Shown here piece by piece: positions 49,000-60,070 of a DNA stretch of 64,000 nt. How positions within the stretch are numbered: position 1 is the first letter of the stretch; each line of letters starts with the position of its first letter. The notes under the pieces were generated by a model. The model was not told the DNA's origin and made no database searches. It worked only from the letters and a program-made list of their open reading frames with translations. Source of the DNA: Piper betle (Eukaryota > Streptophyta > Magnoliopsida > Piperales > Piperaceae); the NCBI GenBank assembly GCA_033002965.1, contig JAURVB010006358.1:25576-89575 (forward strand), given 5' to 3'. The position numbers and the translations under genes were made by a program.

Positions 49000-51900
49000 G
49001 AAGTGGTATTGAAGCCACTCTCGGTTGATTAAAATGTAAGATACTTTTATAGGTGATGTGTGTGCAAAGACTACTCCAAGTCAAGCTGGCAGGTATGTTT
49101 CTTTTGATTTTCTTTACAAGCAGATCTTTTTCATAAGTTAGTTACATAACAATGTATTTAGGACTTGATTAGAAGTATGTGGAATTGGCCTTAGTTGAGC
49201 TGGCAGGTCATTTTTATGGATTTTTATCGTGATATCAGACTGTTTGTCAATTAGATATGAGGAAGGAATGTTGTAGTGTTAGCAGAGGTAGAATGGGTAT
49301 AAGATCTCATCTTATACCCGATTCAGATGTGAAGCAGATGTGAGCACAAGAATCTGACAGGATTGTCATGATGGGCTTAGAGACCCACTAGTTCTGTCCA
49401 TCGCATAAGTGAATTGGATGATTGACCAGGTGTTCGTGTCTCGCATGTCACCACATTAGTCCTTTTTCCATGGGACATGGTGTATATGATGGGAATGAGT
49501 TTAAAAGAAAAGGGGTAACAGTACGGAGCTTGAAGCATAGAGATACTAGCAAGTTAGTTGGCACATGAAATGGACCACTTCTAGAAGATATTGATGAATG
49601 AGGATGAGTAGCAAGGTGGATTGATAGTCAAATGGGTACTTCACTGCATCCTCCTCTTCCACTAGTTTATGACGAACGGGCAGCAGTGTTGGCTTCTCTT
49701 TGCCAGACAGAGGTCTTGATATGATGAGGACAAGATTAGGACCACCATTGCTTACGAGATCAGATATTTGGTAGAATTCTACCAGACATAAGGTACCAAA
49801 TTAGTGGTTACTGTTTGAGGGCCACTCAACATTGATGAAAGCAGCCATTTCAGATTTTAGGAGATTAGAGTGGGTTCAGCATAGGTTTACCATCATATGT
49901 GTCAGCACCTTGATCCAAACCCCTCTAGATCTGACACACATGACTGGACTACCTAAACCGAGTTGTTAGCAGCCAAGATATGTCAAAGACAGTAGAGTGG
50001 ATTTACAATGTATACGATCAAGATCATATTTTTAGTATCTAGATAGAATTGCCACCGATAGAGTTGCACAACCACTAACCGAGTGCACAACCGCCGACTG
50101 AGTGCACAACACCGACCGAGTTGCACAACTACCGACCGAGTCACACAACCACCACCGAGGTGCACAACCACCGTCCGAGATGCACTACCACCGTTCGAAG
50201 ATGCACTACTGCCGTCTGTGTATTGCTCATCGACTGACCAAGTAGATTAGTTAGAGCTTAGTAGGGCCAGAACTTTAGGAACAAGATATAGCTACAATGG
50301 GATTAGCAGAACATAGAAGAGTTAGGAAAACGGAGGTTATGTTGATGAGATAGCATAGGATCCGACTTCACAAGCTCTCTTGCAATTAGTGTCTTGACCT
50401 GAGACTCTTTGGTCAGATGTATATTGCAAGATAACCCCATCAGGCACTGTTAGTGACAGTCTCATAGGGATGCACATGGACAGAATGACCTCCAGATGGG
50501 ACGGTCACAATGATCAGGCTGTGCAGATTGCATGATAGTATATCCATGGGCCACAACCAGCATACATAGATTAGATGGTTAGTAGACGGTCACACTTCGT
50601 TGAACCCATTTAGCGATTGGCTAGTAGACGATAGGAGTTTGACTTTTATTAGAGTATTGGGCATAGATAGAGGGTTAGTGAGGAAGTGTCCTTTAGAAGG
50701 ATAGTGATTCCCTCGTGTTTCGCCAGCACAATTAGGTTCTCACCTTGAACCATAGGTTTGAACCTTACCTTGAATATAGAAGTACCTTCATGGTACTGAT
50801 TAGGGTTTACAGTGCGGGTAGATGTTTGTAGACTGATCTTCCGATGAGGATTCTACCCCAGCATGAGAGCGATGTAGACAGAGACTTCAGACAGAATAGG
50901 CCATGCTGACCAGATAGAGTGATATCAATGTATGCTCATCTTCATTGATAGCCTTGCTTGAGAGTCTACCACAACGGTAGTAGTCATGTGAGTCAAGATT
51001 AGTACTATAAATCGGTACGGGATGGCAGGTCACACACCACTGAAGAGCGGACGAGACATGTGTCAAACCTCACTATGAGTCCCTGTAGACTTGAGGGGAG
51101 ACAGTGGTTCTTTGGGTCGTTTGAACCCCGCCCGTTTAGAAGTGCGTGACTAGTACAGTATCGAGAAACACGTGCCTACTGTTAGCTGATTGAACTAGAG
51201 CCACTTAGGAGCCATTTCTGAGATTCGTCATTGATTGACTGTTCCACAGCCTGATCACCTGTGGCATAGTGAATTATGGTGATCTTAGAGACAAGTCCAT
51301 AGACCTACCGATATTTTGGCCACCCAGTATGCTACATAGGGATTTCATCTCCCCTACCACTTGCATGACACCTTGACCTTACCATAGATCAGAGCGACAT
51401 ACCTATGTAGCGGGTATTTCTTAACCTAGTTGATTCCCCCGTTTACCTGGCGTCAGATACCACATGTGAGGATGAGATATTACCTAGTGAGTGTTCTTGA
51501 GTAGTGGAACCAGATTTCCATGAGATTCAGTCTCCCTTCCTATAACCTAGAGATGTCAGACAAAGTAGAGTTTTCACTTGAGGATTTCCTCTCACCCCTT
51601 TGTATGTATCAGTTCTACCATCAGTTTATCCAGAGGATTGAGATGAGTATACATTGACCTGAGTACACTACCACAGACCAGATGTAGGCTCTACAGACCA
51701 TGCAGAGTATGTTATCATACTCCTTGAGACACGTTGTGCATGTACAGGTGTTCTCGCCACCATTCCGTCATAGAGTTACAATTAGTGGTTGTATAGATAG
51801 CCACCAGAGCCATAGTATACAGTAGAGTCATAGTAGCTATCCTTGTTCTCTTATAGAGCAGAGTGAGATACTTGACTCAGGGCTGAGTCAACTAGGACCC

Positions 51901-52490
51901 CGTGAGCGGTCCAGTTCCTTATACAAGGACACTTGAGAGTTGGATCTAGATTGGCGACAGTGAGCCATGCAGCTCATTAGTTTATGCAGGAGACTCATAG
52001 CACACTTTAGGTTGGTTCTAGGACTTAGGAATAGAGTTTCCTGAGAGTACATGTAGGTGACCTTTCACAGATGAGGATTAGAGGGACATTGGTAGATGCT
52101 AGTAGGTAGGTCTTACCCTCAATGTAGTTTTCCCAGACATAGCTTAGATTAGAACCTTGTGATACTTTAGAGTATCTGCTTGACCAACCCAATGGGCCCT
52201 TAGCGGTGACCTAGGGTTTTTCCTCTGAGTTAGCAGTAGGGATCAAAACAGAAGAGAAGGATGATGGTCATGTCAGAACAGGCACAAACAACTTAGAAAT
52301 AGAATGTTGATATTGACAGCATCACAAACAGAACCCGCCATGATGGCACAGCTACAGTGAGTGAGGATGTACATGACTATCGAAGAGTAGAGGATACAAC
52401 TGGTGTGTATCTAGCTTCCAGGTATTAGTTCAGCAGAACCTCCTTGAGTTAAAATTTCGAGGATGAAATTTTTATAAGGAGGGAAGACTG
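49000..52490 (+). mobile_element. Family-A internal region, non-coding
   Basis: It begins GAAG then TGGTATTGAAGCCA (49004-49017), a slightly altered initiator-Met primer site (TGGTATCAGAGCCA). No gag or pol motif or long frame was seen. It carries the GCACAACC minisatellite (50053-50230) and the block shared with family B (50650-52210). It ends AAAATTTCGAGGATGAAATT, then TTTATAAGGAGGGAAGAC, a Tekay/Del-like polypurine context, before the LTR. Confidence 0.8.
50053..50230. repeat. 20-bp GCACAACCACC minisatellite (family A)
   Basis: About nine units such as GCACAACCGCCGACTGAGT and GCACAACTACCGACCGAGTC, ending in GCACTACTGCCGTCTGTGTA like the family-B array. Confidence 0.85.
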
Positions 52491-55366
52491 TAAAACCCAC
52501 GATTTGAGTCAGGGTTTTATATTTAGAACCGGTCGGTTCGACAATTATTTTTGAGTCGAGCTAGTTTCAGAACACGTGTACTGAGCCGATGCCAGTTACG
52601 TGTATGAGCTATGAGGGTCATGCGTACCCAAGTATATGATGATAATGTCATGAACACAGCAGAATAAAAATGAGTTATCAGAATATATGAGAGTATGCCA
52701 GCTATTTTTTTAATTTTTATATATAGTGGATCGTAGAATTAGTTTTAGGTCGTTTACTGCGTTAGGACGTATTACGTGCCGTTTGGGTGGGTTGATAGTT
52801 CTAGAGCATATTATTATGATGTTTTGGTGTTTGTTTGATTCTATGGGATTTTTCCCAATTTTTTTAGGATTTAATACGACTTAGTTATTATTCTTAACCT
52901 AACCTGGACACGAGTCAAGTATTATTTATAAGTTTGCCACCCAGTTATTTTCTCCCTCCCCCGACACTTTCTCCTTCTTTCCCGTCCAAACCCTAGCCGC
53001 GCCACCCTCCTCTTGTCATCGTCACCGCCACTGTTGACACCGCCTGGCCGCCGATCGATGCTGCCTCGCCCCGCTTTGCCACCTTGAGCGCTCCCGGCCA
53101 CTGCCCTTTTGTCGCCGATCACGCCACCAGAGACCGTCACCACCGCGATCAAGTGGTCGCCTTGACATCTTCGACCAACCCACGACCCTCCCCCACCGGA
53201 GCGGAGCCTATCGCCGCCCAGGCCGGCCGATTCTAGTCACCCATCGCTACCACCCCTATTTTAGCATTTTTTGGTGAGCCACCACCTCCACCAACCATGT
53301 CGACACTGTAGACGCGTTGGGCTCGCCGTGGTTCCAATGGTACCCAATACCATTGCTTTACAGCTAGTACACGTTGCCAGTGACTGCTCCAGAAAACTGC
53401 TGGAAGCTGTAGGAAAACCACTGAAACTTGCCAAAAACTGGATTCGCTGAAATTTGGCCGAGCTTCTGCCAAGTTCATCCAGTTGAACCTGATCGACTTC
53501 GGACGCCGTCGAGCGTTGAATTCGAGCTTCGAGAAGCGCGATGAAACCCTAACCCTCGCGGATCATCGACGACGTGAGGTATAATTACTTCCAATTTGAT
53601 CATTTAAAATTGATGAATGTTAGCACAGTATGCTAAATTTGATTAACTGTTATGAGTAATGTCTAATTATGAGTGAAGGGATGATTGTATGATTTGAGTA
53701 ATTGCGAATGAATAGTAAGTGATCTAATGAGATAGATCGAGTCTCAGCATGATAAGTGATCATGACGTAACTTAGAAAAACACAGTAAAATTGGTATGAA
53801 TAGGACGAGTTAGGATTATTCACTTTTATGATTATTTGATTGGTTATTGTGATGGATGATGATGGTGTTGTGTGTGATGTTCGTTGAGTTGATGCATCAT
53901 TTAGTTAGTGGGCGTTAGTATTTAGTTTTGATGTGTAGGTACGGAGTAGGAGCTCTCCGCCTAGGCACGATGACATCCTTGGAGCTTCTACCAGGTCCGT
54001 TTAGGACTCGTCTCTATTTTACGTTCACTTATATTGTATGTTTATTTTATTATTTATAGGACGGGTTAAGTGGCATTTTATTGGATCCCATTTAACTCGG
54101 GCCATTTAACCGAACAATTTTTCGGATTAATAACCCCTCGAGGTTGATTTCAAAAACAAGATCCACCACAAGTTGCCTTCGGGCCTATTATATAAATCCC
54201 TTCCCAGGCCTACATATATAATTTTATCGAGTTTTTAGTGAGACAAGAGATGGAGAAACCGACTTCACGTACCATAAGCGGATGTCGTGATAGTCAAACC
54301 AGGCTCTGGATTAGTGCAGTGGGCTGCTCCATTCTCGAGGGATCCCGACAACACTGCATTTGAGTTCCTCACACCCGAAGAAAGTGGAGGTTTACGGGTA
54401 CTGTTTAGTATAGCACATGTCTGGACTTGTGGTTTAAAGGGTACTAAAGGCGACTGCGTGAGAGTAATCGGCCTTTGTGCTCAAGGTGAGGAGAAATATG
54501 GACGTAAGGAGAGGGCTTAGGATTTGAGACCAGAAAATGAAGTAAGAAAATGTTGAGAGAGGCATCAACAACAATAGATCAGTCAATTCGGGATGCTATC
54601 GGGTCTGCAACCCAGTGGCTCCTCAGTAGGTGCCCTTCAAAGTGTTCACAAGGAGTATATGATGTTTTCTTTCATATGAGAGTTTGCTCTCATAGCTAAC
54701 TTATTATAGTTATTTTATTTTTCGGACCAGTAACACTTGTTACTAACGTTTTTTTATACTATATGTAGGTAATAATCACGAGTTGGAGGAGCTAGTTTGG
54801 ACAGAGGAGCACTGTTGTCGTTTGCACACATATCAATCAATTGAGTGGTTATATTGTGTTTATGATGTCATTATATGGTGAATGGTGTGATTAAATGCTT
54901 GAGACATGATAATGTGACATGATTAAATGTTAAGACATGATAGAGTGTGGAACATGAATAGATTGCGATGTGGAAGCATTGTGGGTTGAGTACCCAAGTT
55001 CTAGAATGAGTTTACAACATATTATATTGTATGTGAATGAAATTGTTGATATATGCATATATACTTGTATACATTATTTTAACAGGGTGGCCCCTAATTG
55101 CACTTTTAAGGGAGATTCTGTACATTGTATTTCAGAATTTTTATGCGATTTTTATCGTAATTGTATTGGTGTGTAAATTAGTTTGAATATCATCTATGTA
55201 GTATCATGTTAGGATTTTGAGCATTCATTCATGTATGATGAGTCATATCTTCATCTTAAGACGCCGAGATTAGATCCGCACGAGTTAGGTTTGGGTTAGC
55301 CGACCTAATCGTAGCCTGTAACATGCCGGTTTGATTCACGAGTGTGAACAGGATTTGAGGTGTTCA
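52491..55366 (+). repeat. Family-A 3' LTR of the complete element
   Basis: TGTAAAACCCACGATTTGAG to GATTTGAGGTGTTCA, 2876 bp. The GC-rich part (52930-53530) and the inverted repeats near 54404, 54675 and 54728 are recognisable. Confidence 0.9.
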
Positions 55367-55376
55367 GACTTAACCC

Positions 55377-55564
55377 AGTAGTTTATTTAACCCAGACCAA
55401 GTTGACTCGGCCCAACTTGGTTTGGTTCAGCTCAGTTCGGTCCGATTAAGCCATTTTTTGACCGTTTCTCGACTATTTTTGGTAATTCGAGAACCCCTAC
55501 ATTAGCTTAGATGGATATTCACATTGTTTAACATGTTTAGATGTTATAAGTATTTTTATTAATT

Positions 55565-55595
<31 letters not shown>

Positions 55596-55955
55596 CGTGA
55601 TTATTCATTTCTTATTATTTATATATTTGTTGACTATGATGAATGATTACGTGACTAATTATTAGTAGTTTATTTAACCCAGACCAAGTTGACTCGGCCC
55701 AACTTGGTTTGGTTCAGCTCATTTCGGTCCGATTAAGCCATTTTTTGACCGTTTCTCGACTATTTTTAGTAATTCGAGAACCCCTACATTAGTTTAGATG
55801 GATATTCACATTGTTTAACATGTTTAGTTGTTATGAGTATTTTTATTAATTAATTAATTATTTATTTATTTATTTATTCGTGATTATTCATTTCTTATTA
55901 TTTATATATTTGTTGACTATGATGAATGATTACGTGACTAATTATTGTTATTGAT
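55377..55955. repeat. Two tandem copies of a 287-bp unit in the family-B LTR
   Basis: AGTAGTTTATTTAACCCAGA at 55377 recurs at 55664, and the copies match almost throughout (differences include the length of the ATTT run near 55560-55590 and 55850-55880). Other family-B LTRs have one copy. Confidence 0.9.
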
Positions 55956-57444
55956 AATGTATTTATTCATAAATATTTTTTTCATGTTTATCTTATTTTA
56001 TTTATTCAATTGATTGATTATTAATTATTCCTTACTCGTGTTATTATTTATACGTAATTAGGTGTATGTTTATTTATTTAATATTTGTATTAATATTATT
56101 TATGATTAATTAATATTAGTTATTTATTTATTTATCAATTAATTTATTTATTTGTTTATTTAATTATTTATATGTTTACTAACACGAATATATATGATAT
56201 TTACTCATGTCTAGTCGTATATTTATATAGAATAATTATATTATTATTTTATTATTAGACTATTATTTATATTCATATATTTATTATTTACCTAATTATA
56301 TATGAGTGTATTTATTTGGTATTTATTTATTTAATAATAATAATAATAATATTGTTATGTCTCAATTTACGTGTTATATGTTTAGTTGTATGTTTATTTA
56401 GTATTGCTTTATTTATTAGGATGTATTGATGATATGACCACACACCACGAGCATGCACATATAGAGTTATCAGTATTTTATTAAGTATTGTTTTGATATA
56501 GGTTACGGAGTTCGAGCTGACTGTAAATGTGTCAATGCGCTTGGAGCTTGGACCATAGGTCCGTAGGATTCTCCCTCTCTGTTTGACTCCTTGCGTGTTG
56601 AGTTGAACCGTGTTTTAGACGTTGAACAACATCAGTAGCATTTTATCAGATCCCTTCAATGTCGGGCTATTTAGTCATATTTTCTACACATGTTTAATAA
56701 AACTAAGAGGATGAGATCTCATGTTGATTTTTTAATTGAAGCGTTAGAAATGTATGATATAAGCCTCTTTCCTAAACCTATTATCTAAATACGTGCATTT
56801 TATAGATTTCACGAATAAGAGAATGTGTGGTACAGAGATATATATAGAATGCACTAGTAGTCCTTCAAACCCATGAGGTGTATAAGGGTAATGTGTAACG
56901 CAGCACATTTCCGAAATTTGTGACACTAATTTAACCGTTCCTTTTACCACTCGAGTATCATGGTGGGTGTAATATGGAGGATGTGGAGGTGTAAGCGTTG
57001 TATGTATTAATATAGCGTTGTATGTATTAATATGAATATTAGTCATTCATGCGAGCCGACATTTGTTTAAGTATATTTGCTTATTGCCTAGTGTGATGTA
57101 ATTCTAAAGTTTTATAAGTTTCCGTGGGTAATGGAATACTCATTTGCCTGTTTGTATAAGTTATTTTTTAGACTAGTAATATTCGTTATTAACGGTTTTC
57201 ATATAATACATGTAGGTCTTGCAAATCCTAGTGGGTTGTTTCAATCTTTCATATATATATTAGTTATTTTTCGAACCAGTAATATTCGTTATTGACAGTC
57301 TTTCACATAATACACCAAGCAGGTTATTTCAATTTATTTTATCGATCAAATCTTATTGACTAACAACTTTAAATATAACTTGACTTGATTATAAAATTTC
57401 TGATTCGGTTTTCAGGTGAACCGAAATCGTGGTGTTACATCTTT

Positions 57445-58135
57445 CAAAATGTATTATGTAAGTTACATTACCCTACGGGGATTTTGTGAAAGCATAACTA
57501 AATTTATGACAAAACTATCATGCATATTTATTATCTTACAATATTGTAATAGTGACAATGAATAATAGTTTTTATTTGTAAAAAAGGATATGCACGTAAT
57601 AAAATAAATCAAATAAATAATAACATACATGTCATGCTTCCCATAAAAGCAAGAACTTGAGTTGTCTTCTAAATATATAAAAACTTGCATATAAGAACAT
57701 GAGTAGAAATGAATGATCCTCCATAAGCAATTAGCTTGTCATCCTTCAACTGTGCAAGTATTTATTACCATGCCTTTATGAAATCTTGGGGTATATATAT
57801 AAACACCAATGGGAGACCTAAGCTCTGTATTTATTCATTATATCAAAATACGTAAAATTAAAAATTACCTGGGCTATAATAGACAATCATTTACTTCACA
57901 TTCATGGAGGAAGACATAAGGGCAAGAGACACCTGACAGCCATAGACCTACACGACAATTAATTGGCTGCAATTTCCTATAGTAAATGATACATTATTAT
58001 ATTCTTTAAATCTTATACATACTTAGCTATTTAATTTAATGATAAATTAATTTGAAACCGTACCATGTACCACCTTCACATTCCTTCTCTTGTGTTCGCC
58101 CATCCTCAGCTCGCTGTTCTCCACCCTATCCCACC
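57445..58135 (+). promoter_or_regulatory. Upstream region of the ADT exon
   Basis: Right flank of the 23-kb element followed by the 5' flank of the ADT exon. GGTATATATATAAACACC at about 57790-57807 is a plausible TATA box, but it lies about 340 bp before the ATG. No upstream exon was recognised. Confidence 0.35.
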
Positions 58136-58941
58136 ATGGACGCCAGCACCATCTCCACTGCCTCCGCCAACCAATCTGTTCACCAACTTTGCCGTTGCTC
58201 CCGACCAGCTCTACCCCTCCGTTGCATCCATTGCAACATCTCTGACAGTGGTATCGGGCCAACCCGCGCCGATTGGCACTCATCCCTCAACGTCGTTACC
58301 TCCAACACCAACCACGCCATCGTGAACAGCCACAATCAAGGACCTCTTGACCTCGTCCCGGACTCCTTCCCCAAGCCGATCACCATCGTAGACCTATCTC
58401 CAGCGCCACTTCACGGATCGAACCTGCGGGTGGCATACCAGGGCATCCCTGGCACGTACAACGAGGAGGCAGCGATTAAGGCCTACCCGAGCTGCGAGGC
58501 CGTCCCTTGTGACCAGTTCGAGGCGGCATTGCAAGCGGTGCAGTTTTGGGTGGCCGACCGGGCCGTGCTCCCCATCGAGAATTCGATGGATGGCTCCATC
58601 CACTGCAACTACGACCTGCTCCTCTGTCATCATCTCCACATTGTTGGTGAGGTTCAGCTCCCCATCAACCATTGCCTCCTCGCCCTCCCCAGCGTCCGCA
58701 AGGACCAGCTCGTCCGCATCATCTCCCACCCGCAAGCCCTCTCCCAGTGCGAGCTCACCCTCACCAAGATGGGCATCAACGTCACCCGCGAAGCCATCAA
58801 TGATACCGCCGTGGCTGCCAAGCTTGTCGCCGCCAACAACCTCCGCGACACAGCCGCCATCGCTAGCGCCAGGGCAGCGGAGCTGTACGGGTTGAGTGTG
58901 CTGGATAGGGGTATTCAAGACGACGCTGGGAATGTGACAAG
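58136..58941 (+). CDS. ADT: Arogenate/prephenate dehydratase, first exon or truncated copy (catalytic domain only)
   Basis: The start ATG at 58136 sits in CCACCATGG, an ideal plant context. Residues 1-95 are Ser/Thr/Arg-rich, as expected for a chloroplast transit peptide. The prephenate-dehydratase (PDT) catalytic domain covers residues 97-269: [114 protein letters not shown] and [11 protein letters not shown]. Enzymes of this family convert arogenate (or prephenate) to phenylalanine (or phenylpyruvate) in plastids. Homology ends exactly at ACAAG|GTATCA, a good donor site at 58942; reading through gives junk and a stop at 59062. The C-terminal regulatory ACT domain with its ESRP motif is not seen in the remaining 5 kb. 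Residues 157 and 164 are Cys and 166 is His where the family usually has Arg, each one CpG transition away. It may be a gene with a long intron or a truncated copy. Confidence 0.85.
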
Positions 58942-59221
58942 GTATCACGTTATTTGGCTTTCGTGTGTAATAATCTATTTTACTAACACAATAACACCGT
59001 GTTGGTCGAACTTCTCGTCTAATTTTATAGTATTTTTTATTTTTTATTTTATATTTATTTAATTTTAAAATAATTAAAAATATATGAAATTTAATAGACA
59101 ATAATTATGGTAAAAAAATAAGTTTTCATTATTTAGTTATTTGTTTTTAGAATATTATGTACTTAGATATAAGCAAGACTCCTACCAAATAGTTTTTCTA
59201 GAAAATTTCATTACAATAATT

Positions 59222-59920
59222 TTTTTCTGTAGAATCCATTTTAGAGTGACGATTAAAATTTAAAAGCCCAAAAACTTGAAATTGAAATTAAACTTACAAA
59301 GAGATAACAATTATGAATATAGCAAATTTGATAAATATAAACATGAAGTTAGATAAAGTTTTCATAGAATTGTGTTTCTATTTGAAAAAATTGTGCGACA
59401 GAAGAAATTTTGGGTTAGAAAATTTTCATAATATGAATTCAAGATTATTTATTTTTCCCAGAAATTTCTGAATTTAGACTAAAAATTAAATTATTTTCTA
59501 GAAATTGGAAAATTTTCTTTAGAATCCATTTTAGAGCGACCGTTATAATTTAAAAAGCCCAAAAACTTGAAAAATGAAATTAAACATACGAAGAGATAAC
59601 AATTATGAATATAGCAAATTTGATAAATATAAACATGAAATTAGATCAAGTTCCTGGGGAATTGTGTTTCTATTTCAAAAAATTGTGTGATAGAAAAAAT
59701 TTTGGTGGTGGAAAATTTTCATAATATGAATTCAAGATTAAGTATGCATTTCTCCAAGAAAAATCTGAATTTAGATTAAAGAAAATTGAATTATTTTGTA
59801 GAAATTGGAAAATAAAATTAAATAAATTAAACTTTAATAAAAAATAATATAAAATTATATAAAGTTATCAAAGGGTTCCTCTCTTTGAAAGAAATGGGTG
59901 ATGGAAGAAATTTTAACGGT
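59222..59920. repeat. About 290-bp tandem repeat after the ADT exon
   Basis: AGAATCCATTTTAGAG at 59231 and 59521 starts two copies of an AT-rich unit (shared AAAGCCCAAAAACTTGAAA, then GAGATAACAATTATGAATAT). A third, partial and diverged copy is visible at about 59860-59920. Confidence 0.85.
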
Positions 59921-59991
59921 AGGAGAAACTTATTAAGAAAAAGTTAGGGTAAATTATATAAGAAGGTATGCCATAATATATAAGATAAAGG

Positions 59992-59995
<4 letters not shown>

Positions 59996-60068
<73 letters not shown>

Positions 60069-60070
60069 TA
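59996..60070. repeat. (AT)n(GT)n microsatellite
   Basis: About seventeen AT dinucleotides followed by about thirteen GT dinucleotides and a further TATATGTG. Confidence 0.95.

Larger units (their letters stand above)
46113..55366 (+). mobile_element. Complete family-A element (LARD type)
   Basis: Both LTRs are present (46113-48999 and 52491-55366) and the internal region is about 3.5 kb. The TSD is GACCC (46108-46112) against GACTT (55367-55371), diverged at two bases. Comparison with the intact family-B sequence near 10970 (GACTC in the right orientation) shows the site. It encodes no gag or pol. It is younger than the family-B element it sits in. Confidence 0.88.
34391..57439 (+). mobile_element. 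Family-B element (LARD type) expanded to 23 kb by nested insertions
   Basis: It begins TGTAAAACCC and ends GTGGTGTTACA. The perfect 5-bp TSD TCTTT sits at 34386-34390 and 57440-57444. Parts: 5' LTR 34391-41482 (with three insertions), primer site 41486, non-coding internal region to 44834, polypurine tract, and 3' LTR 44835-57439 (with a full family-A element inside). Without insertions it would be about 10 kb. No gag or pol is encoded, so movement would need proteins in trans; the chromovirus-like polypurine context suggests a Tekay/Del relative as donor. Confidence 0.88.
44835..57439 (+). repeat. Family-B 3' LTR, interrupted by a family-A element
   Basis: LTR pieces are 44835-46112 and 55367-57439 (about 3.35 kb in total). 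They run from TGTAAAACCCTAATTTTGGG to GAACCGAAATCGTGGTGTTACA. The family-A element at 46113-55366 splits it just before the GTTTATTTAACCCAGACC landmark. A 287-bp duplication lies at 55377-55955. The TATA region is near 56770. Confidence 0.85.

Noticed and set aside
58052..58135. An in-frame upstream extension of the ADT coding sequence
   Set aside because: The extension begins at TTG, not ATG. The first in-frame ATG with a good context is 58136.
58394..59101. Long minus-strand open frame opposite the ADT exon
   Set aside because: It is the antisense shadow of a GC-rich coding exon; the plus strand carries the conserved dehydratase motifs.
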